From positions 67,489 to 131,488 of the forward strand of contig NZ_LUAV01000033.1 in assembly GCF_002078505.1 (NCBI RefSeq): a stretch of 64,000 nt of DNA, in the 5' to 3' direction. Positions within the stretch are counted from its first letter, which is position 1; every line of letters starts with the position of its first letter. Shown one piece after another: positions 31,597-40,820 of the stretch. This DNA comes from Ensifer aridi (lineage in GTDB: Bacteria; Pseudomonadota; Alphaproteobacteria; Rhizobiales; Rhizobiaceae). Both the position numbers and the translations under genes were made by a program. The notes under the pieces were generated by a model. It worked only from the letters and a program-made list of their open reading frames with translations. It made no database searches and was not told the origin of the DNA.

Positions 31597-32253
31597 CGGC
31601 AGATAGGAGCGGCGCCGAACTGGGCCATTTGGCCTTATAGACCGGACCCGCTCCTTTCGGATAAGCAACCCACCACACACACGGCGGCCTTGTGTCGGAC
31701 GCGTCGCGGGCGCACTGAGCGGATTGCTACAAATTTGGCCGGCGAAGTGGGAGGAGGAAACGTTGAGACGCGCGGCCATTGGCTGGGCCGACTATTGCAG
31801 CGATAACGATGCAATTAGGTGACGATAGTCGCTGTGATGTCTACGGCCCGAAGATGACTATAGCCAACTAGCCCACCTGCTCGACGGTCAATGTGCGGGC
31901 CGGTTGCGGTTTTATGGGTGACTTCGCCGACACGCTTGGATCGATCCGGTGGCCCCCAAGCGTTGCTCGAAGATGACGACCTGGAGCATGTGGCACGGGC
32001 GGGGCAGCCATCAAACACGGCCGCGATATGCCGCCGCGGCACCACCTCTTGCCCGATAGCCGATCCACGTATAGGTAGCGGTGTCTGTGAATTCGAACGC
32101 TCAGACACGCCGGGCCCCTTCTTTCAATACGAGAGAAGGGGCCTTTCCGTTCAGGTAAAGACCGGTGATCGGAATGGAGGTCACGGGCCGTAGCCAGGTG
32201 TGAGGGTGGCAACGCGAGGACGACGCCGCTATTCGGAGTTCGCTTCGGTCTTA
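31597..32253. other. Intergenic region with tandem hairpins
   Basis: No supported protein gene. A GAGGAGG site near 31755 is followed by a TTG frame of only 19 codons. The notable feature is the pair of hairpins at 32081-32143. Confidence 0.35.
32081..32143 (+). ncRNA. Tandem-hairpin element, possible small RNA end
   Basis: GTGTCTG (32081-32087) pairs with CAGACAC (32102-32108); directly after, GGCCCCTTCT (32113-32122) pairs perfectly over 10 bases with AGAAGGGGCC (32134-32143), followed by TTTCC. Two adjacent perfect stems with a short U tract suggest the 3' end of a small RNA or a strong terminator on the plus strand; no host gene is evident. Confidence 0.35.
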
Positions 32254-32406
32254 TCATTCATCTCGGACGACGCGGACGCCTGCTCGAGGGGCCTTTCCGC
32301 CAGCGCCGCTGATTTCCTCGGCTAGCGCGACGAGCTGTGCCGCAATTTCTAAGAGGTCCGACGCCCGTTCTGTGTTGCCGACGCTTTTCTTATCGGACTC
32401 ACCCAT
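32254..32406 (-). CDS. Small hypothetical protein
   Basis: 50 residues from ATG at 32404-32406 (MGESDKKSVGNTERASDLLE then IAAQLVALAEEISGAGGKAP). One amphipathic helix and a basic end. Codon use looks coding, but no family is recognised and no strong ribosome-binding site is seen (GGGAAG). Confidence 0.4.
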   Translation of the reverse strand: MGESDKKSVGNTERASDLLEIAAQLVALAEEISGAGGKAPRAGVRVVRDE

Positions 32407-32761
32407 CTTCCCAGTCGCCGTTTCCGGGCCGGCATTCTTTACCGCCAGCCTAGGCAAGGCCAGTCGCAGTTATCGCCGGGCCTCTAACCGCCTCCTCCTT
32501 GTACGAAGCGGCTGACGCCAGCTGAACGCCGGACCGGCGCCTAGGGCGATTAGCCCAAATGACGTAATCCGACGCCCCGAAATCAATCACCAGAGTTCGA
32601 TACGCACTGTCACCGCTCGGCATGCCCCCGCTGCAGCAATGGCAGATTGGACGAGGGCAACTCGCGTCGGATCTTCGCACTAGACACGCGCCAAGCTTCG
32701 CAGCACCGCGCACAAGACCTGCGGCGATTATCTCTATCGCGGCTTGAGCCGGATGCGGCTC
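32407..32761. other. Intergenic gap
   Basis: No supported gene or repeat was found here. Confidence 0.3.
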
Positions 32762-33010
32762 TCATCCCGGCTGGGAGATCTCGTCGCTGTGATCCCCATG
32801 GGCTTTCAGCGAATGAAAGATATGCAGCCAGAAAGTGAATTCGCCTTCGCGCTTAAGAACCCAGGCCTCAATCCCGCGATGCGCGGCAGCGGTAACAGCG
32901 TCGCACCCGTAAAACTCCATGGCACGCTGCACAGCCGTCGCCACAGCGACGTCGTTCTCGGCATCCACCTCGCTCGAGGGATCCGAAATCTGGTTCGATA
33001 GCTTCGACAT
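32762..33010 (-). CDS. Small hypothetical protein
   Basis: 82 residues; ATG at 33008-33010 after AAAGGAG. Sequence MSKLSNQISDPSSEVDAEND, then VATAVQRAMEFYGCDAVTAA and WLHIFHSLKAHGDHSDEI. A helical protein with a His/Asp-rich end; no domain recognised. Codon use and ribosome-binding site support a real gene. No regulator site identified. Confidence 0.55.
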   Translation of the reverse strand: MSKLSNQISDPSSEVDAENDVAVATAVQRAMEFYGCDAVTAAAHRGIEAWVLKREGEFTFWLHIFHSLKAHGDHSDEISQPG

Positions 33011-33289
33011 GTCGGCTCTCCTTTGAGAGTCCGGCTGAGAGTACTGTGGCCGGACGGTCTCGCAGCGAAGATCGGATCGCGTCGCCCGGAAGCACAAGCT
33101 CTGTTCATGTCGACCGAGCGACACCCTAATCGATTTCCCGCCGCCGCGAAAGGTTGAACTTTCTTCGCGGGCCGACCGAGCTCTCTTCAAGAGCGCCGGG
33201 CTCTCGGCTTATTCGCGGTTCACCTGCACAAACCCACGTCGCGACCCGCCGACTCAGCGCAAAGTACCTTGTTTGCTGCGATTTATTGC

Positions 33290-33658
33290 CTAGGATTCGC
33301 GCATGTGGTCGCGCTGAAAGCTTTGGATCTTCTCGAGTATCTGCGGTGCGATTTCGAACTGCCGGGCCTTGCCACGCCCCATCGAGTTCTTCACGAACTT
33401 TTCCGTCAACAGCCCGCGTTTCACCAAAGGATCTATCGTTTCCTTCACTCCCGTGCGCGTCAGGCCGGTGATTTCGACTATATTTGAAAGCGTTAGCTGC
33501 TGATGTCCCTGATGCATGATGTACAGCACGCTCATCATGCCGATCTGCTTAAGGCGCGACTGAGGCGTTTCACCTTCCAGGGGATTGTCGACGATCTCGT
33601 GAAAGATGAAGCCGGAGAAGGCGAGGCTGTGCCACTGGAGATTGAGTGCTCTTGTCAT
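33290..33658 (-). CDS. Winged-helix regulator divergent from virB operon (RctA-like candidate)
   Basis: 122 residues. Winged-helix (MarR-like) centre: LKQIGMMSVLYIMHQGHQQL then TLSNIVEITGLTRTGVKETI (helix-turn-helix) and PLVKRGLLTEKFVKNSMGRG KARQFE (wing). It is divergent from the TrbM-like gene that opens the type IV secretion operon, with 94 bases between starts containing an AT-rich TTGTATAAG core. In rhizobial plasmids the repressor RctA, also a winged-helix protein, sits beside virB and blocks conjugation; position and fold fit, but identity to RctA cannot be shown here. Confidence 0.8.
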   Translation of the reverse strand: MTRALNLQWHSLAFSGFIFHEIVDNPLEGETPQSRLKQIGMMSVLYIMHQGHQQLTLSNIVEITGLTRTGVKETIDPLVKRGLLTEKFVKNSMGRGKARQFEIAPQILEKIQSFQRDHMRES

Positions 33659-33752
33659 TTGTTTAACTGCATTGTATAAGTCGGTATATCGAGTTCGCGG
33701 CTCGAGTGGAAATAGGAACTGAATTGGCGTCGCGTCTGCGGAGGCTCATTCC

Positions 33753-34277
33753 ATGAAAAACCTTCTGATCGGGGTCGCATTGGCTGCGTTTGGCGTCACC
33801 CCTTCATTCTACCTTATTTCAGGAAGTGATGCGCGGGCTGGCGAGTGGGGATGCCAGGTTATCCTATGCCTTTCCAGTGCGGGTGGCCCCACACAATATG
33901 CCGAGTGCCGACCTCCGATCCAAAAGCTCTGGCGCGAGCTTGCAAAAGGCCGTTCTTTCCCGAGCTGCAGTGGCGCCGGCTTCCAGGCCTCGCGGCCGGG
34001 ATACGAGCCGTATTCCTGTAACAGCGGCTATCGCCTGACGAAACGCTATGGCGATCGCGGGCTCGAAGCGAGCTGCATTTCGACGACACCGCAGACTGTC
34101 TCAAACGATGAATGCTATTCCGAAAATCGTGGAGGCAGCACCTCGCCGCAATGGCGGCGAAGCGGAGGCCGCGTCGTTTGCCAACGCTATGTGACGACGC
34201 GGCCGAATGTCCGGCCGCAGCCCCACTATGTTGACGTCACGATCGACGGGGTCGGACGCCAACGGGTGTGGTACTAG
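33753..34277 (+). CDS. TrbM-like exported conjugation protein
   Basis: 174 residues with a signal peptide (MKNLLIGVALAAFGVTPSFY, cleavage near ARAGEWG). The mature start GEWGCQVILCLSSAGGPTQY then AECRPPIQKLWRELAKGRSF has the TrbM/KikA pattern (C..ILCLS...P.EC.....K). Further Cys residues suggest disulfides in the periplasm. TrbM-type proteins are needed for mating by some plasmid systems. First gene of the virB string; virB1 starts 1 base after its stop. Confidence 0.75.
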   Translation: MKNLLIGVALAAFGVTPSFYLISGSDARAGEWGCQVILCLSSAGGPTQYAECRPPIQKLWRELAKGRSFPSCSGAGFQASRPGYEPYSCNSGYRLTKRYGDRGLEASCISTTPQTVSNDECYSENRGGSTSPQWRRSGGRVVCQRYVTTRPNVRPQPHYVDVTIDGVGRQRVWY

Positions 34278-34278
34278 C

Positions 34279-34947
34279 ATGCCCGTTGACTTCGTAGATC
34301 TCGCGCAGACCTGCGCACCCCTTGTTGCGGCCGAGATGCTTGCCGGTGTGGTGAGCCTCGAAAGCCGCTTCTCCCCCCACAACATTCGCATCAACAGCGG
34401 AGCCCCGCTCGCCAAGCAGCCGGCAACGAAGGCTGAGGCAATCGAGGTCGCGTCGACACTCGCCGCAGAACGGCAGGACATTCAGCTCGGCCTCGGCGGG
34501 CTAGCGATAGAAGAACTGTCGAGGCTGAAGCTCTCGATCTCCGACGCCCTCGATCCGTGCCTTAATCTCCGAGCCACCGCCACCCTGCTCGATGGCTACT
34601 ACCAGAATGCGATCAAGGCGGGCGCCGATACCCAAAAAGCCGAGCAGACGATGCTGCAATCATATTACGGGCGAGGGGACCCATTCGTCGGCGCGATCGT
34701 CAACTACGACGAGCAGGTTCGCCGCGAGATGAAGAAGCTCGCTCCTGTAATGGCGCAGCTGACGATCAGCGACCACCGGGAGGGGACCTTACCGGTTGAC
34801 ACTGCCGCTGGAGATCTTGTCGCCGGCACCAATGAAGATCTGATCAGGAACCCGCCGGCCCTCGTTCCTTCCTGGGACGTCTTCAGTTCCCGAAGGCGCT
34901 CTTCCGTCCTCGTGTTTCAGAACAATCAAGTGGAGCATAGCGAATGA
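34279..34947 (+). CDS. virB1: VirB1 lytic transglycosylase
   Basis: 222 residues, ATG at 34279. Transglycosylase fold: LAGVVSLESRFSPHNIRINS with the catalytic Glu near residue 24, LGLGGLAIEELSRLKLSISD, ALDPCLNLRATATLLDGYYQ and MLQSYYGRGDP. No obvious signal peptide at this start, as in many VirB1 proteins of this group, so export may be via an atypical signal. It opens peptidoglycan for the type IV channel. Its end overlaps the virB2 start (ATGA). Confidence 0.9.
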   Translation: MPVDFVDLAQTCAPLVAAEMLAGVVSLESRFSPHNIRINSGAPLAKQPATKAEAIEVASTLAAERQDIQLGLGGLAIEELSRLKLSISDALDPCLNLRATATLLDGYYQNAIKAGADTQKAEQTMLQSYYGRGDPFVGAIVNYDEQVRREMKKLAPVMAQLTISDHREGTLPVDTAAGDLVAGTNEDLIRNPPALVPSWDVFSSRRRSSVLVFQNNQVEHSE

Positions 34948-35243
34948 TTTCCACCATCAGAATTCGTCCGATCGCAGCGTCAACGCTCATGGCCGCCGCC
35001 ACTGTGGCCATCCTGGTCGAACCGGCTTTCGCACAGGCCGCCGGCATCGAAACCGTGCTGCAGAACATTGTCGACATGCTGACCGGCAACATCGCCAAGT
35101 TGTTGGCCGTCATCGCCGTTATCGTGATCTGCATCGCCTGGATGTTCGGGTACATGGACCTCCGCCGAGCAGGGTTCTGGATCATCGGCATCGGCGGCAT
35201 CTTCGGCGCCACCGAACTTGTGAACACCATTGTCGGGAGCTGA
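34944..35243 (+). CDS. virB2: VirB2 major pilin
   Basis: 99 residues. A long signal region (IRPIAASTLMAAATVAILVE, cleavage after AFAQA) is followed by a mature pilin with two hydrophobic helices (LLAVIAVIVICIAWMFGYMD and GFWIIGIGGIFGATELVNTI) separated by the short cytoplasmic RRA turn, the normal VirB2 form. It assembles into the conjugative pilus. Overlaps virB1 by 4 bases; virB3 begins 4 bases after its stop. Confidence 0.9.
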   Translation: MISTIRIRPIAASTLMAAATVAILVEPAFAQAAGIETVLQNIVDMLTGNIAKLLAVIAVIVICIAWMFGYMDLRRAGFWIIGIGGIFGATELVNTIVGS

Positions 35244-35247
35244 ACGC

Positions 35248-35589
35248 ATGCCGACCGCACGGCCAACGGTCGAGGAAGACACGCTGTTCATTGCCTGCAC
35301 CCGGCCGGCGATGATCGCCGGCGTGACGATGGAAGCGATGGGGCTAAACATCATGCTCACGACGATCCTCTACATCGTCGCCGGATCGATCGCCTACTTG
35401 GCTGTCGGAGTCGTTTTCCATCTCGTCTTTCGCGCGCTCGTGAAGCACGACCATAACATGTTCCGCATCCTGCTTGCCTGGGTGGAAACACGCGGTCGGT
35501 CACGCAACACCTTCTATTGGTGTGGGGCGACGCTTTCGCCGCTGAGGCTCACGCGACGCTTTGACGAAAGGGACCTTGGATTTGCTTGA
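35248..35589 (+). CDS. virB3: VirB3 inner membrane protein
   Basis: 113 residues, ATG at 35248. N-terminal LFIACTRPAMIAGVTMEAMG and hydrophobic ILYIVAGSIAYLAVGVVFHL are the VirB3 signature; HDHNMFRILLAWVETR follows. It partners VirB4 at the inner membrane. The last bases overlap the virB4 start, indicating translational coupling. Confidence 0.9.
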   Translation: MPTARPTVEEDTLFIACTRPAMIAGVTMEAMGLNIMLTTILYIVAGSIAYLAVGVVFHLVFRALVKHDHNMFRILLAWVETRGRSRNTFYWCGATLSPLRLTRRFDERDLGFA

Positions 35590-37966
35590 GCGTGCAACCC
35601 TGAGCTCCCGCGAGCTCAATCCGGAGACCTTCATCCCCTATGTCCGCCATGTCGACGAGTCGACAATTGCGCTCGATTCCCGCGCACTGATGGTGATGAT
35701 CGCGCTTGAGGGCGTCTCCTTCGAGACCGCCGACGTTCTCGATCTGAACGCTCTCCATCGCGACCTCAACACGCTCTACCGGAACATCGCCGACGAGCGG
35801 CTCGCCCTGTGGACTCATCTCATCCGCCGCAGGGACAGCGACTATCCCGAGGGAACCTTCACGACCGCGTTTGCGGCCGCGCTCAATGACAAGTACCGCG
35901 AGCGCATGGTGGGCGAGGACCTGTTTCGGAACGACCTTTATCTGGCGCTTCTTTGGTCCCCGGCCCGCGATCCGGCTGAAAAGGCGGCGAGGCTCTTGTC
36001 GCGGTTGCGACGGGCGCGTCAGGCGGGTGCCGAGCTGGACGAGGAGTCCCTCAAGCAACTTCGGGATAAGGTCATCGACGTCACCGCCGCTTTGAAACGC
36101 TTCGAGCCGCGCGTACTGTCGCTCTACGAGCACGATGGCCTCCTGTTCTCGGAGCCGAGCGAAGTGCTGCATCAACTCGTCGGCGGCCGGCGGGAGCCGA
36201 TCCCGCTGACAGAGGGGCGCATCGCCTCGGCGATCTATTCGGATCGCGTCATTGTCGGCCGGGAGACGATCGAGATCCGGCACGAGGCGACGAGCCGCTA
36301 CGCCGGCATGCTGAGCTTCAAGGAATATCCGGCCCGTACCAGGACGGGCATGCTCGACAACGTGCTCACGAGTCCATTCGAGTTCATCCTGTCGCAATCC
36401 TTCTCTTTCCTCTCGAAAGCCGACGCACGCGTCATTGTGGGCCGCAAGCAGAACCAGATGGTCAGCAGCGGCGACAAGGCGGCCTCGCAGATCGAGGAGC
36501 TCGACGAGGCCATGGATGATCTGGAGTCCAACCGGTTCGTAGTCGGCGAGCATCACCTCTCGCTTTGCGTATTTGCCCCATCCGTGAAGGAACTGACCGA
36601 CAGTCTCGCCAAGGCACGCGCCAGCCTGACGAGCGGCGGCGCCGTCGTCGCGCGCGAGGATCTCGGGCTTGAGGCTGCGTGGTGGGCACAGTTGCCCGGC
36701 AACTTCCGCTATCGCGCCCGCTCCGGCGCGATCACGTCGCGGAATTTCGCAGCCTTGTCGCCCTTCCATTCCTATCCCAGCGGCCAGAAAGACGGCAATG
36801 AATGGGGCCCCGCTGTCGCTCTGCTCAAAACCGCGTCCGGCTCGCCCTACTACTTCAATTTCCATCATGGCGATCTCGGCAACACCTTCGTCTGCGGACC
36901 GTCGGGCGCCGGCAAGACGGTACTGCTCAACTTCATGCTGTCACAGCTCGAAAAGCATGAGGCGCACGTGGTGTTCTTCGACAAGGACAGGGGCGCGGAT
37001 CTCTACGTGCGCGCCGCCGGCGGCACCTATCTGCCCCTCAAGAACGGCATCCCGACCGGCTGCGCCCCCTTGAAGGCCCTCAAACTCACGCCGGAGAACA
37101 AGGTTTTCCTGACGCGCTGGATCGGCAAGCTCGTCGGCTCGTCGTCTCGGGAACTGACTGTGACCGAACTCCGCGATATCGCGTCCGCCATTGATGGTCT
37201 CGCCGATCTTCCGGTGGAGCGCCGAACCATCGGCGCGCTCAGGACTTTCCTCAATAACACCGATCCGGAAGGCATTGCCGCGCGGCTGCGGCGGTGGGAG
37301 AGCGGAGGGCCGCTCGGCTGGGTCTTCGACAACCTCATCGAGGACATCGGCTTTGGTGAATTCGGCGTCGGCGGCACGTTCGTCGGCTATGATATGACGG
37401 ACTTCCTCGACAACGAGGAAATTTGCACGCCGCTCATGGCCTATCTGTTCCATAGAGTCGAACAGCTGATCGACGGCAGGCGCATCATCATCGTCATCGA
37501 CGAGTTCTGGAAAGCGCTCCAGGACGAAGGCTTTCGCGATCTCGCGCAGAACAAGCTCAAGACGATCCGCAAGCAGAATGGCCTGATGCTGTTTGCCACG
37601 CAGAGCCCGCGCGATGCGATCGTCTCGCCGATCGCCCACACCATCATCGAGCAATGCCCGACACAGATCTTCCTGCCGAATTCCCGCGGCGACCGCGGCG
37701 ACTATGTCGACGGCTTCAAGCTCACGGAGCGCGAATACGAGCTGATAGCGCGCGAGCTTTCCGTCGAGAGTCGGAAGTTCATATTGAAGCAGGGGCACAA
37801 CAGCGTCGTCGCCGAGCTGAATCTCAGCGGTTTCGATGATGAACTCGCCATCCTCTCCGGCAGGACGGCGAATGTCGAACTCGCAGATGCGATCCGCGCG
37901 GAGGTCGGCGACGCTGCCAAGGACTGGCTCCCCGTTTTCCAGCAAAGAAGAAGGAGTGCGCTCTAA
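35576..37966 (+). CDS. virB4: VirB4 ATPase
   Basis: 796 residues from TTG at 35576 (AAAGG upstream); an in-frame TTG at 35561 is possible but has no ribosome-binding site. CagE/TrbE N-domain (FIPYVRHVDESTIALDSRAL), then the ATPase: Walker A GPSGAGKTVLLNF near residue 441, VVFFDKDRGADLYVRAAGG, Walker B RIIIVIDEFWKAL near 640, and LMLFATQSPRDAI. It powers pilus assembly and transfer. Full family length and no disruption. Stop and virB5 start overlap (TAATG). Confidence 0.95.
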   Translation: MDLLERATLSSRELNPETFIPYVRHVDESTIALDSRALMVMIALEGVSFETADVLDLNALHRDLNTLYRNIADERLALWTHLIRRRDSDYPEGTFTTAFAAALNDKYRERMVGEDLFRNDLYLALLWSPARDPAEKAARLLSRLRRARQAGAELDEESLKQLRDKVIDVTAALKRFEPRVLSLYEHDGLLFSEPSEVLHQLVGGRREPIPLTEGRIASAIYSDRVIVGRETIEIRHEATSRYAGMLSFKEYPARTRTGMLDNVLTSPFEFILSQSFSFLSKADARVIVGRKQNQMVSSGDKAASQIEELDEAMDDLESNRFVVGEHHLSLCVFAPSVKELTDSLAKARASLTSGGAVVAREDLGLEAAWWAQLPGNFRYRARSGAITSRNFAALSPFHSYPSGQKDGNEWGPAVALLKTASGSPYYFNFHHGDLGNTFVCGPSGAGKTVLLNFMLSQLEKHEAHVVFFDKDRGADLYVRAAGGTYLPLKNGIPTGCAPLKALKLTPENKVFLTRWIGKLVGSSSRELTVTELRDIASAIDGLADLPVERRTIGALRTFLNNTDPEGIAARLRRWESGGPLGWVFDNLIEDIGFGEFGVGGTFVGYDMTDFLDNEEICTPLMAYLFHRVEQLIDGRRIIIVIDEFWKALQDEGFRDLAQNKLKTIRKQNGLMLFATQSPRDAIVSPIAHTIIEQCPTQIFLPNSRGDRGDYVDGFKLTEREYELIARELSVESRKFILKQGHNSVVAELNLSGFDDELAILSGRTANVELADAIRAEVGDAAKDWLPVFQQRRRSAL

Positions 37967-38664
37967 TGGCTTCCTATCGACTTCAGGGAGCGGCGCTTGC
38001 GGCGGCGCTCATGCTTTCCACCGGCACTGCAGCAGGGCAGGGAATCCCGGTGATCGACCAGACAGCGATCGCCAAGCACATCGAGGCCATCGCTGAGCTC
38101 AAGTCACAGCTCGACGCGCTCAATCAGCAGATCGAACAGGCGCAGCAGCTCTACGGCTCGCTCAACAAGCTCACCGATATGGCGGATGTCGCAAGCATCC
38201 TGAACGATCCTGCCATCCGCAAGGCGCTGCCAGCAGAGTTCAATGCGATCGAGGGGTTATTCAAGGGTGACGGCAGTGGCGTCTTCGGCGACTCCGCCTC
38301 GAAGTTCCTGGAGGGCAATTCGACCTATCGGACCAATGCCAACGATTTCTATGCGCAGGAGCTTTCCCGCGCCCAAAACAAGAATGCCGGGCAGATGAGT
38401 CTTGGACAGCAGATCTACGATGCGGCGACCAAGCGCATAGATGGCATTGACCAATTGCGCGAAAAGATTTCCACGGCAAGCGACGCCAAGGACATCGCCG
38501 ACCTTCAGGCCAGGCTTCAGGCGGAAACAGCTTTCCTCCAGACGGATCTGCTGCGCATGGAGGGTCTTCGCATGGTGCAGCAAGCGCAGGCCCAGGTCGA
38601 CGAGCAACGCAAGGCCGAGGACTGGCGACGGCGCATGGACGCCATGGGAGCCGCACTGCAATGA
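37966..38664 (+). CDS. virB5: VirB5 minor pilin
   Basis: 232 residues. Signal peptide LQGAALAAALMLSTGTAAGQ, then long helices typical of VirB5/TraC: HIEAIAELKSQLDALNQQIE, QAQQLYGSLNKLTDMADVAS, DQLREKISTASDAKDIADLQ and LLRMEGLRMVQQAQAQVDEQ. It sits at the pilus tip and takes part in cell contact. Overlaps virB4 and the EexN-like gene by 1 and 4 bases. Confidence 0.9.
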   Translation: MASYRLQGAALAAALMLSTGTAAGQGIPVIDQTAIAKHIEAIAELKSQLDALNQQIEQAQQLYGSLNKLTDMADVASILNDPAIRKALPAEFNAIEGLFKGDGSGVFGDSASKFLEGNSTYRTNANDFYAQELSRAQNKNAGQMSLGQQIYDAATKRIDGIDQLREKISTASDAKDIADLQARLQAETAFLQTDLLRMEGLRMVQQAQAQVDEQRKAEDWRRRMDAMGAALQ

Positions 38665-38876
38665 GGCTGCGGTTTCTTTCTGTTTTTCCCGTCGTTCTGG
38701 CCGCTTGCTCGCAGGAAGCCGAGCGCGTCTATACCGTCGATGAACTGCTGGCCGACAAAGCGCTGCTTGCCGACGTGATCGACAAATGCCGCCGCAATCC
38801 GGGTGAGTTAGGCAACACTTCGAATTGCCAAAACGCTGCGGCCGCAGATTTCAGGACCCGTCTTGAACGATTGTAA
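38661..38876 (+). CDS. EexN-like entry-exclusion lipoprotein
   Basis: 71 residues. Lipoprotein signal with lipobox VVLAACS, cleavage before Cys near residue 16, then VYTVDELLADKALLADVIDK, CRRNPGELGNTSNCQNA and AAADFRTRL. The C-x3-NPG...NC-x-NA pattern is that of EexN/TrbK-type proteins, which stop redundant transfer into cells already holding the plasmid. It stands between virB5 and virB6, the usual place in such operons. Confidence 0.85.
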   Translation: MRLRFLSVFPVVLAACSQEAERVYTVDELLADKALLADVIDKCRRNPGELGNTSNCQNAAAADFRTRLERL

Positions 38877-38896
38877 GAAGCGCTCGAGGCAAAACC

Positions 38897-39832
38897 GTGT
38901 ATCAAGTCTTCGCCTTTGTCGACGGGCAGTTCAAAGCACCGCTCGAGAACTTCATTGCCTCGGGAACCTCGAACGTCGCGAGCTGGGTCACCGGCCCGCT
39001 GACGGCGGCGGTCACCCTTTATGTAGTGCTCTACGGCTATCTCGTTCTCCGCGGTTCCGTCCAGGAGCCGATCCTCGATTTCGCCTTCCGTGCAATCAAG
39101 CTCGCCGTCATTGTGATGCTGGTGAAGAACGCCAGCGAATATCAGACCTATGTCACCAACGTCTTCTTCGATGTGTTCCCGCGCGAGATCTCGCAGGCGC
39201 TGAACACCGGCGCGGCGCCGAGCGCCTCGACCTTCGACAGCCTCCTTGATAAGGGGCAACAGTGCGCCAAAGAGATCTGGGCGGATGCCTCCTGGCCTAT
39301 CGACATCGTCAGCGGCACCAGCGGCATGCTCGTGATCGGCGCGAGCTTCATTGTCGCTGCCATCGGCTACATCGTCTCGCTTTATGCTAGGCTGGCGCTT
39401 GCCATCGTGCTCGCCATCGGCCCGATTTTCGTGGCGCTCGCCATGTTCCAGTCGACGCGTCGCTTCACCGAGGCCTGGATCGGGCAGCTTGCGAATTTTG
39501 TGATCCTCCAGGTGCTCGTCGTCGCCATCGGTTCGCTGCTGATCACCTCAATCGACACGACGTTTTCAGCGATCGATGCCTATAAGGATGTGCTGATGCG
39601 GCCGATCGCGCTTTGCGCCATCTGCCTTGCCGCGCTCTACGTCTTCTACCAGCTTCCCAACATTGCCTCTGCTCTGGCTTCCGGCGGCGCATCGTTGACC
39701 TACGGCTACGGTGCGGCCCGAGACGCCCATGAGAGTACGCTTGCCTGGGCTGCATCACGCGGCTTCCGGGCAGCTGGGCGCGGGGTTCGCGCGGCCGGGC
39801 GGACATTCAGATCGAAAGGCGCCAGTTCATGA
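38897..39832 (+). CDS. virB6: VirB6 polytopic membrane channel protein
   Basis: 311 residues from GTG at 38897. Six or more membrane helices; YVVLYGYLVLRGSVQEPILD, LAIVLAIGPIFVALAMFQST RRFTEAWIGQLANFVILQVL and IALCAICLAALYVFYQLPNI match TrbL/VirB6. A central periplasmic segment carries a Cys. The tail is Arg/Ala-rich and cytoplasmic. It forms part of the inner-membrane channel. Confidence 0.93.
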   Translation: MYQVFAFVDGQFKAPLENFIASGTSNVASWVTGPLTAAVTLYVVLYGYLVLRGSVQEPILDFAFRAIKLAVIVMLVKNASEYQTYVTNVFFDVFPREISQALNTGAAPSASTFDSLLDKGQQCAKEIWADASWPIDIVSGTSGMLVIGASFIVAAIGYIVSLYARLALAIVLAIGPIFVALAMFQSTRRFTEAWIGQLANFVILQVLVVAIGSLLITSIDTTFSAIDAYKDVLMRPIALCAICLAALYVFYQLPNIASALASGGASLTYGYGAARDAHESTLAWAASRGFRAAGRGVRAAGRTFRSKGASS

Positions 39833-39868
39833 CGGCGTTCGTACGAACAAGAAAAAGGCCATTCTGGA

Positions 39869-40144
39869 ATGATCAGACCAATCCTGCCGCTGTGCATCGC
39901 AGCGATCTTAAGCGGTTGCGCGTCAATGACCTATTCGCTCCCGAAATGTGACGGCTATTCCCGCCGGCCTCTCAATCGCGCCATGTGGCAGTGGGAGGAC
40001 AACAGCGAACTCAAACACGAGCACTCCGATGCGCGCCCGGCAACCTCGTCGCGGGTGGCCACGGCCTATGTCGACGCCGGGAGGGAGCCACTGGCCTTCG
40101 CCCATTTCGACGTCGGCGCATCCTATCGTCCTTGCGAGGCGTAG
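39869..40144 (+). CDS. virB7: VirB7-like lipoprotein
   Basis: 91 residues with lipobox ILSGCAS (Cys near 16). The body (KCDGYSRRPLNRAMWQWEDN ... AYVDAGREPLAFAHFDVGAS YRPCEA) is longer than classical VirB7 but is the form seen in rhizobial VirB operons in this position. It is expected to anchor VirB9 in the outer membrane. virB8 starts 5 bases after its stop. Confidence 0.72.
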   Translation: MIRPILPLCIAAILSGCASMTYSLPKCDGYSRRPLNRAMWQWEDNSELKHEHSDARPATSSRVATAYVDAGREPLAFAHFDVGASYRPCEA

Positions 40145-40148
40145 GGCG

Positions 40149-40820
40149 ATGGTCTCGAGCGACGAACTGAAGACTTACTTCGAAAAGGCGCGACGCTTCG
40201 ATCAGGACCGGATGACCCAGGTCGAACGCTCGGTGCGCATTGCCTGGTCGATCGCCATCGTGGCAGGCGTCCTTGCCGGCGCATCCATTTTCGCGGTCGC
40301 CGGCCTCACGCCGCTCAAAACGGTCGAGCCGTTTGTCGTGCGGGTAGACAATTCGACCGGCATTGTTGACGTCGTCTCGGCGCTGACATCGACGGCGGGA
40401 ACCTATGATGAGGCCGTCACCAAATACTTCGCCGCAAAATATGTGCGCGCTCGCGAAGGCTATGTCTGGAGCGAGGCGGAAGAAAATTTCCGCACCGTTG
40501 CGCTCTTGTCCACTCAAGCAGAGCAAGCTCGGTTCGCCGCCTATTATGGCGGCAGCAATCCGGAATCGCCGCAGAATACTTTCGCGCGCAGTGCCACCGC
40601 CCGCATCAGCATCGCCTCGATCTCGCTGATTAACCCGAATGTCGTGTCCGTGCGCTACATGCGCACGATAACCCGTGGGGACGAGGTTCGGACGACCCAT
40701 TGGGTCGCAACGCTCACCTTCGCTTACGTAAATACGCCGATGTCGTCGAGCGACCGGCTGGTGAACCCTCTTGGTTTTGCCGTTAGCGAATACCGGGCCG
40801 ATCCGGAGGCAATCAACTGA
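40149..40820 (+). CDS. virB8: VirB8 assembly factor
   Basis: 223 residues, ATG at 40149. One N-terminal membrane helix (IAWSIAIVAGVLAGASIFAV) then an NTF2-like periplasmic domain: LTPLKTVEPFVVRVDNSTGI, YVRAREGYVWSEAEENFRTV, NPESPQNTFARSATARISIA and RYMRTITRGDEVRTTHWVAT. It nucleates the channel. The stop overlaps the virB9 ATG by one base (TGATG). Confidence 0.94.
   Translation: MVSSDELKTYFEKARRFDQDRMTQVERSVRIAWSIAIVAGVLAGASIFAVAGLTPLKTVEPFVVRVDNSTGIVDVVSALTSTAGTYDEAVTKYFAAKYVRAREGYVWSEAEENFRTVALLSTQAEQARFAAYYGGSNPESPQNTFARSATARISIASISLINPNVVSVRYMRTITRGDEVRTTHWVATLTFAYVNTPMSSSDRLVNPLGFAVSEYRADPEAIN

Noticed and set aside
31764..31823. Nineteen-codon frame after a strong GAGGAGG site
   Set aside because: Too short and patternless; could be a leader peptide but there is no downstream gene to regulate.
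35561..35575. Upstream TTG as virB4 start
   Set aside because: No ribosome-binding site before it, while TTG at 35576 follows AAAGG; the longer form is possible but less likely.
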